A program made the translations under genes and the position numbers. A stretch of 64,000 bases of DNA from Mucilaginibacter gotjawali (GTDB taxonomy: Bacteria; Bacteroidota; Bacteroidia; Sphingobacteriales; Sphingobacteriaceae). The stretch covers positions 5,704,001 to 5,768,000 of the forward strand of contig NZ_AP017313.1 of the NCBI RefSeq assembly GCF_002355435.1. Direction: 5' to 3'. Below, piece by piece: positions 52,489 through 60,847 of the stretch; within the stretch, counting starts at the first letter, position 1; the number at the start of each line of letters is the position of its first letter. The notes under the pieces were generated by a model, which saw only the letters and a program-made list of their open reading frames with translations, did no database searches and was not told the origin of the DNA.

Positions 52489-52660
52489 CCGACCCTCTGT
52501 ACGGCTTGCCGTAGAGAGGGTCGGAAAGCAGGCAGGCGAAGCGAAGCGAATCCGGGGTGAGTAAACTTGCCGCCATGCATTGGCGGTAATGTCCGCCAGG
52601 GTTGACTCACCCGAACATCGCTACGCTCGTTCACCCTCTCTTTTGCAGGCAAAAAAGAGG
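52489..52660. repeat. BIME-like interspersed repeat with two hairpins
   Basis: First hairpin: CCGACCCTCT (52489-52498) pairs with AGAGGGTCGG (52515-52524). Second: GGTGAGT (about 52556-52562) with ACTCACC (52605-52611), enclosing GCCGCCATGC/GGCGG. The A/T-flanked CCCTCTCTTTT at 52633-52643 adds a third related block. The arrangement resembles large interspersed repeats common in Sphingobacteriaceae genomes; it may also end dsbD transcription. Confidence 0.7.
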
Positions 52661-52800
52661 ATAGCTGCAATTGTTTTTTGTTTTGAACACTCATGGGTTT
52701 GAAACGGTTAAAACCACCGCTGTGAAACCGACGATAAAACCCGTTGCTATATAAAACAAGCCCAAATTATTATCTCACCTAATCATTTTTCTCCCGAAAA

Positions 52801-52867
52801 ATTAGTGTAAATTCGCGCAATTTTATAAAACACTAATTAATGGCGGCTACCGTTGTAATGGTACCGC
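52801..52867. promoter_or_regulatory. Inverted repeats in the pfkA upstream region
   Basis: ATTAGTGT (52801-52808) and ACACTAAT (52830-52837) are perfect 8-bp arms enclosing AAATTCGCGCAATTT. A hairpin GCGGCTACC/GGTACCGC with one bulged base follows at 52843-52867. They sit 39-105 bases before the pfkA ATG and could be an operator and a leader structure. Confidence 0.4.
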
Positions 52868-52905
52868 TTGTAACTATTTAAACGCCAAACTTCGGTTTGA
52901 AAAAA

Positions 52906-53883
52906 ATGACGCAAATTAAAAATATAGGGCTTTTTACTTCAGGTGGTGATGCACCGGGGATGAACGCTGCCATCAGGGCAGTGGTACGGTCGGCAATCTA
53001 TTACGGAATAGAGGTTACAGGTATCCGCAGGGGATACGAGGGAATGATCAAGGGCGATATGTTCCCGATGGACCGTAAATCGGTTTCAAACATCATTCAA
53101 CGCGGCGGCACCATTTTAAAAACCGCCCGCAGCGAACAATTCAGAACAAAAGAAGGTCGCCAGTTAGCCTATGACCAGCTCAAAAAGAATAACATTGACG
53201 CTTTGGTGGCCATTGGCGGCGATGGCACCTTTACCGGTGCACGTATTTTTGGCGAAGAGTTTGACATCCCTGTAGTTGGTTTGCCTGGCACTATTGATAA
53301 CGACCTTTGCGGCACTGATTTTACAATTGGGTACGATACCGCCATTAATACGGTAATTGACGCGGTTGATAAAATAAGAGACACGGCAGAATCGCACGAC
53401 AGGCTGTTTATTGTGGAAGTAATGGGGCGCGACTCAGGGTTGATTGCACTACGAACAGGCATCGCTGCCGGAGCGGAAACTATCCTGATACCGGAAAGCA
53501 AAACCGATATTAACGCGGTATTTGAACGGTTGGAAAAAGGAAGAAAAGATAAATCATCCAAAATTATTATGCTGGCCGAAAACGGCAAGGACGGCGATGC
53601 GTTTGAGGTTGGGCGGCAGATAAAAGAAAAATTCCCGAACTACGATACCAGGGTATCCATACTTGGCCACATCCAGCGTGGCGGAAGGCCAAGTTGTATG
53701 GACCGTGTACTGGCCAGCCGGGTAGGTGTTGCGGCTGTTGAAGCGTTAAGAAACGGGCACCGCAACGAAATGGTCGGCCTTATTCATAACGAGATTGCTT
53801 TTACATCATTTGAACATGCTATAAAGCATAATATTGATATTAATCCCGATTTTTTAAAGATCGTAGAGATATTGTCGATATAA
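52906..53883 (+). CDS. pfkA: 6-phosphofructokinase
   Basis: A 325-residue ATP-dependent PfkA from ATG 52906 (MTQIKNIGLFTSGGDAPGMN); an in-frame TTG at 52897 adds three residues. It phosphorylates fructose 6-phosphate in glycolysis. Active-site motifs GGDGTFTGA, LPGTIDNDLCGTD, and GRDSGLIAL are intact. A strong terminator follows. Confidence 0.96.
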   Translation: MTQIKNIGLFTSGGDAPGMNAAIRAVVRSAIYYGIEVTGIRRGYEGMIKGDMFPMDRKSVSNIIQRGGTILKTARSEQFRTKEGRQLAYDQLKKNNIDALVAIGGDGTFTGARIFGEEFDIPVVGLPGTIDNDLCGTDFTIGYDTAINTVIDAVDKIRDTAESHDRLFIVEVMGRDSGLIALRTGIAAGAETILIPESKTDINAVFERLEKGRKDKSSKIIMLAENGKDGDAFEVGRQIKEKFPNYDTRVSILGHIQRGGRPSCMDRVLASRVGVAAVEALRNGHRNEMVGLIHNEIAFTSFEHAIKHNIDINPDFLKIVEILSI

Positions 53884-53914
53884 GGATAGTCAATAACAAG
53901 CCTGAAAATACCGG

Positions 53915-53938
53915 AAAAAGGGGCCGGCGCCCCTTTTT
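53915..53938 (+). terminator. Strong terminator after pfkA
   Basis: Perfect 10-bp stem AAAAAGGGGC (53915-53924) / GCCCCTTTTT (53929-53938) with loop CGGC, ending in a run of five T. Confidence 0.88.
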
Positions 53939-54026
53939 GCTGATATAACGTTTCGTTAATTAAAGCACGGTTAATTTGGCTGAAAGCGGCCCTGTTACCA
54001 CTGCACGCATAACTGATAGCGTCCTA

Positions 54027-54581
54027 TTATAAGGCCCCCAACTTATTTAACGCATAAAACAACCCGGTGCAATGTAACGCCTGGGCTATTTTGTTATCAA
54101 GCAGCAATTGTTTTACCTGCGGGATGGTAAATGTTTCTACAATAATTTGTTCCTGTTCATCCAGGTGTTGTTCCTGCACTTTTTTGCCGCCCCGGGCCAA
54201 AAATGTGTAGGTTTGGTTATCTGCTGTTGATGGGTTGCCGTATATGGTGCACAGGGGTTCAAAATCATCAAATAAATACCCTGTTTCTTCAAGCAGCTCC
54301 CGGCGCAGGCCCTGTACCGGCGTTTCACCGGCATCAATTACCCCTCCGGGTATTTCAAGCGATACAATGCCGGCAGCATGCCTGTACTGGTATACCATTA
54401 ATATTTTTTTATCCTCGGTTATAGCAACGGCGTTTACCCAGTTGCTGTATTCCAATACATAATAATCCTCAACAATATGGCCATTGGGCATTTCGCATCG
54501 GTCAGATCGCAGGGTAGCCCAGGGGCCTTTATGAATATAGGTTGATGAAAGTTTTTTCCAGGTAAGATCGGATGAGTTCAT
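54027..54581 (-). CDS. Nudix hydrolase (ADP-ribose pyrophosphatase type)
   Basis: A 184-residue hydrolase from ATG 54581 (MNSSDLTWKKLSST); an ATG at 54602 is in frame but would translate repeat DNA. The Nudix box GGVIDAGETPVQGLRRELLE plus ETG is complete. The N-terminal DRCEMPNGHIVEDYYVLEY segment is typical of the NudF/ADP-ribose pyrophosphatase group, with probable hydrolysis of ADP-ribose or similar. The gene is followed by a convergent pfkA terminator. Confidence 0.9.
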   Translation of the reverse strand: MNSSDLTWKKLSSTYIHKGPWATLRSDRCEMPNGHIVEDYYVLEYSNWVNAVAITEDKKILMVYQYRHAAGIVSLEIPGGVIDAGETPVQGLRRELLEETGYLFDDFEPLCTIYGNPSTADNQTYTFLARGGKKVQEQHLDEQEQIIVETFTIPQVKQLLLDNKIAQALHCTGLFYALNKLGAL

Positions 54582-54707
54582 GGTTGATAGTTCATGGTTC
54601 ATAGTAAAACCGACAGCGAAGGTAGGTAATTAGCCTTTATCTGAAAAATGAAGAGTTCATAACCAGCCTATTTCCTGCCATGAACTATCAACCATAAACT
54701 ATGAACC
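54576..54707. repeat. Inverted word-like repeats flanking the Nudix gene start
   Basis: ATGGTTGATAGTTCATGG (54580-54597) and its exact inverse complement CCATGAACTATCAACCAT (54678-54695) are 18-bp arms, each extended by further TTCATGG units. They can form a hairpin with a loop of about 80 bases between two genes on the minus strand. Confidence 0.85.
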
Positions 54708-54710
54708 GCC

Positions 54711-55610
54711 CTACGACTTCCTCAGCGTATTCACATTCACATGGGGCCACAGGATATCGCCAGGCAGATTGAATTTCTTAATAAAATTCAGATCTGCTTG
54801 TTGTGAATATTGCAGTTGCAGAAAATTAAGGTCGCCATCTACCACGTTCTCAATCCAGAAGGTAGATTGAAAGCGTGATGGGCTCACATGCTGCTGCACA
54901 AAGGGTATATTGGATATACTACCCCCGGTATTTTCCGTATCAACCGTAATTGTAGTTACCTGGGTTATGGTTTGTGTTGCTGCGGTAGCTGCCAGGGTAC
55001 TGTTCACGTCGGCGGTATGAAACTCTGCCGAAAACTCATTAAGGGAATAAGGATCGGTATAGCCGAAAACCGGCGGCAGGCCTTCAGGGGCAGGGATGGC
55101 GCTGATTGCCGGGAATACAGGTGCCGCAGATGAAGTAACCGCGTTGCCCAGCGCAATTACAACATCGCCATGCGGAATGCTCGACATCCTTGCGACCGTA
55201 AAAGGTTGGGGCGCATTACTTTCGATAACAGGGCCGTCTGGCTGTGCTTCAATATCGCTCATATTTAACCACATGCCATTTTCAATATGCAGTATGCCGT
55301 TAGGGTATTTGAGGTCGTTTATCGTTAATTCGTACAATAGGCCGGTAATAAACTGCTGGGTTGTACCGCCGCGGTTTGGCACAGGCGCGGTAATAGGCGT
55401 AAAGGTGATCGTTTCTGAATATTGCTGGATCAGCAATGTAAATTCAGGATTTCCGTTAAGCATTGAGGGTACGGCAATCAGGTTCCATCCAGTGTTGCCG
55501 GTCCATGTGCCTTCCAGATCAGCTAAAGGGCCTAATTTACTGGCTACTTCTTCAGGCGTACCGCCCAGTCTTACAAATCCTTTTAATAGTGCTTCGTTGT
55601 TTGCTTCCAT
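54711..55610 (-). CDS. Lipocalin/FABP-like beta-barrel protein, unknown ligand
   Basis: A 299-residue cytoplasmic protein (no signal peptide) that starts with a short helix and the segment LADLEGTWTGNTGWNLIAVP, which resembles heme-binding-like or FABP-type barrels (DUF1794-like). The C-terminal part contains a second beta-rich barrel-like region (FQSTFWIENVVDGDLNFLQL). Many Thr/Pro-rich turns. The likeness is to fold type only; the ligand is unknown. Confidence 0.6.
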   Translation of the reverse strand: MEANNEALLKGFVRLGGTPEEVASKLGPLADLEGTWTGNTGWNLIAVPSMLNGNPEFTLLIQQYSETITFTPITAPVPNRGGTTQQFITGLLYELTINDLKYPNGILHIENGMWLNMSDIEAQPDGPVIESNAPQPFTVARMSSIPHGDVVIALGNAVTSSAAPVFPAISAIPAPEGLPPVFGYTDPYSLNEFSAEFHTADVNSTLAATAATQTITQVTTITVDTENTGGSISNIPFVQQHVSPSRFQSTFWIENVVDGDLNFLQLQYSQQADLNFIKKFNLPGDILWPHVNVNTLRKS

Positions 55611-56255
55611 TTTGTGATAATTTTTTAGGTGAATAATTTCGAATAAAGCTAAATCAAAATTCAGCAGGAAGCAAATTTTTAACGTTAGTCCGAAAGAAGC
55701 AGCGACTGACCTTTCGGGAAAATAACCTAAGTCATACAGAAAAAATAAGCAATTGGTTTAGTTGCCGGGCAGTCTCTTTTTTTTGCTGGCATATGCAATG
55801 CTAAACGCGTTTTGGGTACCGCTTTTTAGGGCCATTCCGAAGGCAAAATGCATTTTGGGTACCACTTTTTCACACCAGTCCGAAGGCTAAACGCGTTTTG
55901 GGTACCACTTTTTGGGGCCAATCCGAAGGCTAAATGCGTTTTGGGTACCAGGGAAAATTTATTTAAAAAGCTGAATATCAGCAATAAATAAAAACAAACT
56001 TTAAAAAAGGAACGTTTTTGGTTAATTTTGTAGAGACGCAATATTTTGCGTTTCTGAAGGATGATACCCCCCCCGGAAACGGGAGACAATTACAAATATA
56101 CGGAATTTGAGGAGTAAAATAAAGCCTTGATTTAGACTTATCTGCCCACTCAGGGGAGGAAAAATAAATTGAATTTCCGATATTACTTCGGTTTAATTTT
56201 TTTGAAGTATCCACAGAGTTACTTTTTACTATTTTGAAAATCCTATTGAAAACGC
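55611..56255. other. Intergenic region with 43-bp tandem repeat
   Basis: 645 bases without a real gene between divergent genes. It holds the 43-bp repeat array (55802-55949); open frames on the minus strand simply translate the repeats. Confidence 0.6.
55802..55949. repeat. 43-bp tandem repeat, about 3.4 copies
   Basis: TAAACGCGTTTTGGGTACC begins copies at 55802, 55845 (variant AAAATGCATTTTGGG), 55888 and 55931, spaced exactly 43 bases. The intervening parts read CACTTTTTGGGGCC...TCCGAAGGC. No spacers differ systematically, so it is not a CRISPR array. Confidence 0.92.
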
Positions 56256-57560
56256 ATGTCAAAGAAGAAAAAAGCTAAAGTTGTCTCTATAAAACAGACC
56301 TTTCAAAGCCCTGAAAATTATATCAAAACCCAGGCGCGGTCCCTGCCAATTGAAGAATGTTTGATCAGCTGGGATTGGCAGGATATGGGGATCTGTAATA
56401 TCATCGTTGCCCGAAGGCATAAAACAGGCAATTTAACGCTGGGCATTTACCTGGTTGACCTGTACTGCCTTGGTGTGAAGGACGCGCACTACCAGTTCAA
56501 TATAGATCAGGAAGATTACGAAGACATAAAAGATAGTTATGGCCATCTTGAAAATTGCGAATATGTTTTGGTCCACAACATTATTTACGGCGCTATTGCT
56601 TTTGCAGAAGATTATGGATTTAAACCACATAAAGATTTTGCCATCGCTCAATTCATCCTCGAAGAAGATGACGACAATATTGAACTGATGGACCTGGAAT
56701 TTGGTTTGGAGGGCATACCTTTTTATGTAGAAGGACCCAATGATAGTGCTGCTAAAATAAACCAAATAAAAGGCACTTTGCTACGCACCGCCGGAGAGGG
56801 CAATTTTAAGGTGCTGGAAGATACTGATGATTTTGATGAAGACGATGAGGACGTAACGTACAGAACGCCGGAGGACTTTGCACAAACGCTGGGAAATATA
56901 AATACCCTTTACGATCAATACGTCCGGACAAAAGAAGGCGAAGAAAAACTTGAAAAATCAACCATCGGAAAGGCATATCAACTGGTTGAGCAGCCCGTCG
57001 AGAGTGTGTATAGAAAATTTGACTCCGATGAGCAGGAAGAACATTACAACAAATTGCTCGATATGGTGAGTGACGGGCAGCGGGATAGCGCTATTAATGA
57101 GCTGAAAAAAGCCATTGTTAAATACCCGCAAAAAGCACAGTTTTATAACTTATTACAGACAACTTACTTGTTAAATGGCCAGGGCGATGACTCGGATGCG
57201 ATGATTGTCGAAATGTATAAACGGTTTTCTGGTTATTTATTCGCCCTTGTTAATTATATCAACCTGCTTTTAGAAGAAGATAAATTGGATGAAGTACCAG
57301 ATGTACTAAATGGTAAAATTGACCTTAACGATTGGTATCCCGAAAGGGGCCTGTTTAATGAACACGAGGCGGCGATTTTTTATGCTACCATGTGCCGGTA
57401 CTTTATTTTAATAAACGATATTGATTCGGCCGATTTGTACATGTATCCGATATTAAAAGACAAACTCTTTAACGTTCAAGGGCAATCGCTGGTAAGAACA
57501 GTAATGCTTGAGATTGGGGAAGCAAAAATGGAGAAAATAAAAAGTAAGGGGTTTTTGTAG
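56256..57560 (+). CDS. TPR-like helical protein of unknown function
   Basis: A 434-residue cytoplasmic protein with a Lys-rich start (MSKKKKAKV), an N-terminal domain of alpha/beta type (about 20-190; ISWDWQDMGICNIIVARRHK, LVHNIIYGAIAFAEDYG), an acidic linker rich in Asp/Glu (about 180-200), and a C-terminal half with helix pairs of tetratricopeptide type (SAINELKKAIVKYPQKAQFY, YLFALVNYINLLLEEDKLDE). No family recognised; the N-terminal part resembles proteins of Bacteroidota annotated only as hypothetical. A role as scaffold is possible. It follows the repeat region and precedes the amidohydrolase genes. Confidence 0.75.
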   Translation: MSKKKKAKVVSIKQTFQSPENYIKTQARSLPIEECLISWDWQDMGICNIIVARRHKTGNLTLGIYLVDLYCLGVKDAHYQFNIDQEDYEDIKDSYGHLENCEYVLVHNIIYGAIAFAEDYGFKPHKDFAIAQFILEEDDDNIELMDLEFGLEGIPFYVEGPNDSAAKINQIKGTLLRTAGEGNFKVLEDTDDFDEDDEDVTYRTPEDFAQTLGNINTLYDQYVRTKEGEEKLEKSTIGKAYQLVEQPVESVYRKFDSDEQEEHYNKLLDMVSDGQRDSAINELKKAIVKYPQKAQFYNLLQTTYLLNGQGDDSDAMIVEMYKRFSGYLFALVNYINLLLEEDKLDEVPDVLNGKIDLNDWYPERGLFNEHEAAIFYATMCRYFILINDIDSADLYMYPILKDKLFNVQGQSLVRTVMLEIGEAKMEKIKSKGFL

Positions 57561-57734
57561 GGGCGAAGTATGTCCTTAGCAAAAAGTACTGAAAGGACGG
57601 CACACGCCTTCGATGGGCGTAGCCCATCGAAACAGATTAAATAGCATCCTTCCTTTGTAACAATCGCATCACAAAACCACCCCCGGCACACCAAGCCGCC
57701 AATAGTTGTATATTAGTAGAACTATTAACTTACC

Positions 57735-60731
57735 ATGAAGAAATTTTTACTTTTTTGTGGGGCCATGCTTGTGGCCCGGCTGTGTTTTGCGCAGGAAACA
57801 TTTCCTGTTAATGGCCCGTGGGACGTCCACCCCGGGCAGTACGCCTTTATCAATGCCAATATTGTCGCCAATGCTGATCAGCCGGTTGTCAAGGGCACTT
57901 TGCTGGTGAAAGACCGCGTGATTGAAGGCCTCGGCGCCGGCCTTGCGGTACCAAAAGGCTATGTGGTCATCGACCTGAAAGGTAAATACATTTACCCCGG
58001 TTTAATTGATGCCTATACCACTTACGGCATACCCGAAGCCCCGCGCACAGCATTTCCGCAAGGCGGCGGATTTGGGCGCCTGCCGGTTTATACTTCCACT
58101 AAAGCCGGCGCTTATAACTGGAACGAAGCCATCAAGCCCGAAATGAACGCCAAAGCCATTTTTCATGCCGATGCTTCCAGGGCAGAGGAATTCCGTAAAA
58201 ACGGCTTTACCACGGTGCAAACATTAATACATGACGGCATTTCGCGAGGCACTTCGGCAGCGGTTACTTTAGGCGATGAACGTGACAACGAACTGATGCT
58301 GAACGACCAGGCAGCGGCGCATTATTCATTCAGCAAAGGCACGGCAGCGACTAATTATCCGTCGTCCTTAATGGGCAGCATTGCCTTGCTGCGTCAAACC
58401 TATTATGATGCCGAATGGTACAAAAACCAAAAGGAAGAATACAATATTTCGTTGGATGAGTTTAACAGGGAGCAAAGCATCCCGCAGGTATTTGAAGTAT
58501 CTGACGCGCTGATGGTGCTCCGCGCCAATAAAATCGCCAAAGAATTCGGGAAACAATATATTTATAAAACCGACGGCAAAGAGTACCGCCGCATGGATGC
58601 CATGAAGGCTACCGGCAGCAGTTTCATCATCCCCCTTACCTTCCCCGAGCCCTATGATGTGGAAGATCCGCTGGAGGCACGTAACATCAGCTATACACAG
58701 TTAAAAGATTGGGAACTGGCGCCGGCCAACCCGGCCGCTTTGGAAAAAGCAGGGATCAATTTCGCCATTACTTCCTTCGGCCTGGATAAAGCCACTGATT
58801 TTTGGAATAATCTGCGCACCGCCCTGGACTACGGACTAAGCGAAAAACAGGCTTTAAAAGCATTAACGATTACCCCTGCCGAAATGCTGGGCATAGCTGA
58901 TAAAACGGGCAGCCTGGCCAAAGGCAAAATAGCCAGCTTTATCATCACTTCTGACGACCTGTTTAAAAAGGACAATATCATTTATGAAAACTGGGTGGAA
59001 GGCCGGCAATATGTGGTTACCCGTATGGATGTAACCGACCTGCGCGGCAATTATATGGTAGCCAGCGATGCCCTGCAGGGCTTAAGCCTCAAGATCAGCG
59101 GTACGCCGGGCAGTTATGAGGTGAATTTGGAACGTAGCGCCGACAGCGTGCAGGCTAAAGGCGCCCTGACACGCAGCGGCGATATGGTAAGTATCTATTT
59201 CGACCTGAAAAATAAACCTGCGGGCAATATCAGGCTGAATGGCTATATCACTAACCTGAACCCGCTTGCATTTAGCGGCAACGGCATTTTACCTGATGGT
59301 ACCGACATTAAATGGAGTGCCGCATACACCGGCCCTGTATCAGGCGGCAATAACAAAAAAGACCAGGCCAGGCCCGATACTGCCGCGGGCCCTGTGGTTT
59401 ATCCTTTTGTAGCTTACGGCGCGCCTGATTTGCCAAAGGCCGAAACGGTACTGTTTAAAAACGCCACCGTTTGGACAAACGAAAGCGAAGGCATTTTACA
59501 AAACACCGACGTGCTCATCGCCAACGGCAAAATAAAGGCCATAGGTAAAAACCTTTCAGATGCCGGCGCTAAAGTAATTGATGCTACCGGTAAACACCTG
59601 TCGCCGGGCATTGTTGATGAGCATTCGCACATTGCCATTACCAATGGCATCAACGAAGGCACCCAGGCGGTTACCGCCGAGGTTAGGATAGGCGATGTGC
59701 TTAATCCGGAAGATATCAGCATCTACCGTCAACTGGCCGGTGGGGTTACCACTTCGCAGATATTACATGGCTCGGCAAATCCTATCGGCGGCCAAAACCA
59801 GGTGATCAAACACCGCTGGGGGGTATTGCCCGAGGAGTTGAAGTATGCCAACGCCCCGGAGTTTATCAAATTCGCTTTAGGCGAAAATGTTAAAGGAAGC
59901 AATAACGGCTATGTGCCGGGAGCGACGCTGCGCTACCCGCAAAGCCGCATGGGTGTTGAACAGGTTTATGTAGATGAGTTTACCCGTGCCAAAGAATATA
60001 AAGCTGCACGTGCCGTAAAAGGCAGTAATGTGCGCCGCGACCTGGAGCTGGATGCCATTGCAGAGATATTGGATGGCAAACGTTATATCACCTGCCACTC
60101 CTATGTACAATCTGAAATTAATATGCTGATGCATGTGGCCGATTCCATGGGCTTTAAGATCAATACCTTTACCCATATTTTGGAAGGCTATAAAATGGCC
60201 GATAAAATGAAGGCCCACGGCATCAATGGTTCTACCTTTTCTGATTGGTGGGCCTACAAAATGGAAGTTGCCGAAGCTATCCCCTACAATGGCGCCATTA
60301 TGCACAATGAAGGCGTAAACGTGGCCTTTAACTCTGACGACGACGAAATGGGCCGCCGCCTGAACCAGGAAGCCGGCAAAGCGGTAACCTATGGCAAAGT
60401 GAGTGAAGAGGAAGCGCTGAAGTTTGTAACCCTTAACCCTGCCAAAATGCTGCACATTGATAAATGGGTGGGCAGTATTAAACCCGGCAAGGATGCCGAC
60501 CTGGTATTATGGTCCGCCGACCCGCTATCAATTTATGCGGTAGTACAAAAGACGTATGTGGATGGCATCCCTTATTGGGACCTTGATAAAGATGCCGCCA
60601 ATCAAAAAGCCCTTAAGGCTGATGAAGCACGCATCATCCAGAAAATGATCGCTGCTAAAAACAAAGGTGCGGTAACACAAAAAGCACCGGGCCGCAGGCC
60701 AAGGAGCGAAGAGGAGGATGAGGAAGATTAA
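57735..60731 (+). CDS. Exported double-module amidohydrolase
   Basis: A 998-residue protein with a signal peptide (MKKFLLFCGAMLVARLCFAQ). It contains two imidazolonepropionase-like amidohydrolase modules. Module 1 (about 35-430) has YPGLIDAYTTYG where the metal-binding HxH should be, so it is degenerate; module 2 (about 565-975) has HSH at 630-632 in SPGIVDEHSHIAI, together with CHSYVQ, THILEG and FNSDDDEMGR, all consistent with an intact metal centre. Probably hydrolyses cyclic amides, peptides or related compounds in the periplasm. It is followed by a single-module relative 116 bases on. Confidence 0.9.
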   Translation: MKKFLLFCGAMLVARLCFAQETFPVNGPWDVHPGQYAFINANIVANADQPVVKGTLLVKDRVIEGLGAGLAVPKGYVVIDLKGKYIYPGLIDAYTTYGIPEAPRTAFPQGGGFGRLPVYTSTKAGAYNWNEAIKPEMNAKAIFHADASRAEEFRKNGFTTVQTLIHDGISRGTSAAVTLGDERDNELMLNDQAAAHYSFSKGTAATNYPSSLMGSIALLRQTYYDAEWYKNQKEEYNISLDEFNREQSIPQVFEVSDALMVLRANKIAKEFGKQYIYKTDGKEYRRMDAMKATGSSFIIPLTFPEPYDVEDPLEARNISYTQLKDWELAPANPAALEKAGINFAITSFGLDKATDFWNNLRTALDYGLSEKQALKALTITPAEMLGIADKTGSLAKGKIASFIITSDDLFKKDNIIYENWVEGRQYVVTRMDVTDLRGNYMVASDALQGLSLKISGTPGSYEVNLERSADSVQAKGALTRSGDMVSIYFDLKNKPAGNIRLNGYITNLNPLAFSGNGILPDGTDIKWSAAYTGPVSGGNNKKDQARPDTAAGPVVYPFVAYGAPDLPKAETVLFKNATVWTNESEGILQNTDVLIANGKIKAIGKNLSDAGAKVIDATGKHLSPGIVDEHSHIAITNGINEGTQAVTAEVRIGDVLNPEDISIYRQLAGGVTTSQILHGSANPIGGQNQVIKHRWGVLPEELKYANAPEFIKFALGENVKGSNNGYVPGATLRYPQSRMGVEQVYVDEFTRAKEYKAARAVKGSNVRRDLELDAIAEILDGKRYITCHSYVQSEINMLMHVADSMGFKINTFTHILEGYKMADKMKAHGINGSTFSDWWAYKMEVAEAIPYNGAIMHNEGVNVAFNSDDDEMGRRLNQEAGKAVTYGKVSEEEALKFVTLNPAKMLHIDKWVGSIKPGKDADLVLWSADPLSIYAVVQKTYVDGIPYWDLDKDAANQKALKADEARIIQKMIAAKNKGAVTQKAPGRRPRSEEEDEED

Positions 60732-60847
60732 TGTGCGGATGTGCAAATGAAAAAATATATTAGTTATAGAATGTTTAATTTTTCAAAAGTAATTTTTAAA
60801 GTCTCTCCGCCATTTGGCGGAGGAGATTTAGAGGGGGCTGTACTTAT

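Larger units (their letters stand above)
52439..52905. other. Intergenic region with large hairpin repeat and pfkA leader
   Basis: No coding sequence seen. It contains two big imperfect hairpins (52489-52660) and, closer to pfkA, nested inverted repeats (52801-52867). Confidence 0.6.

Noticed and set aside
55802..55949. CRISPR array
   Set aside because: Copies are contiguous with exact 43-base period and no unique spacers; no Cas genes in the window.
55826..56089. 87-codon frame across the 43-bp repeats
   Set aside because: Only translates the repeats; no start context or family.
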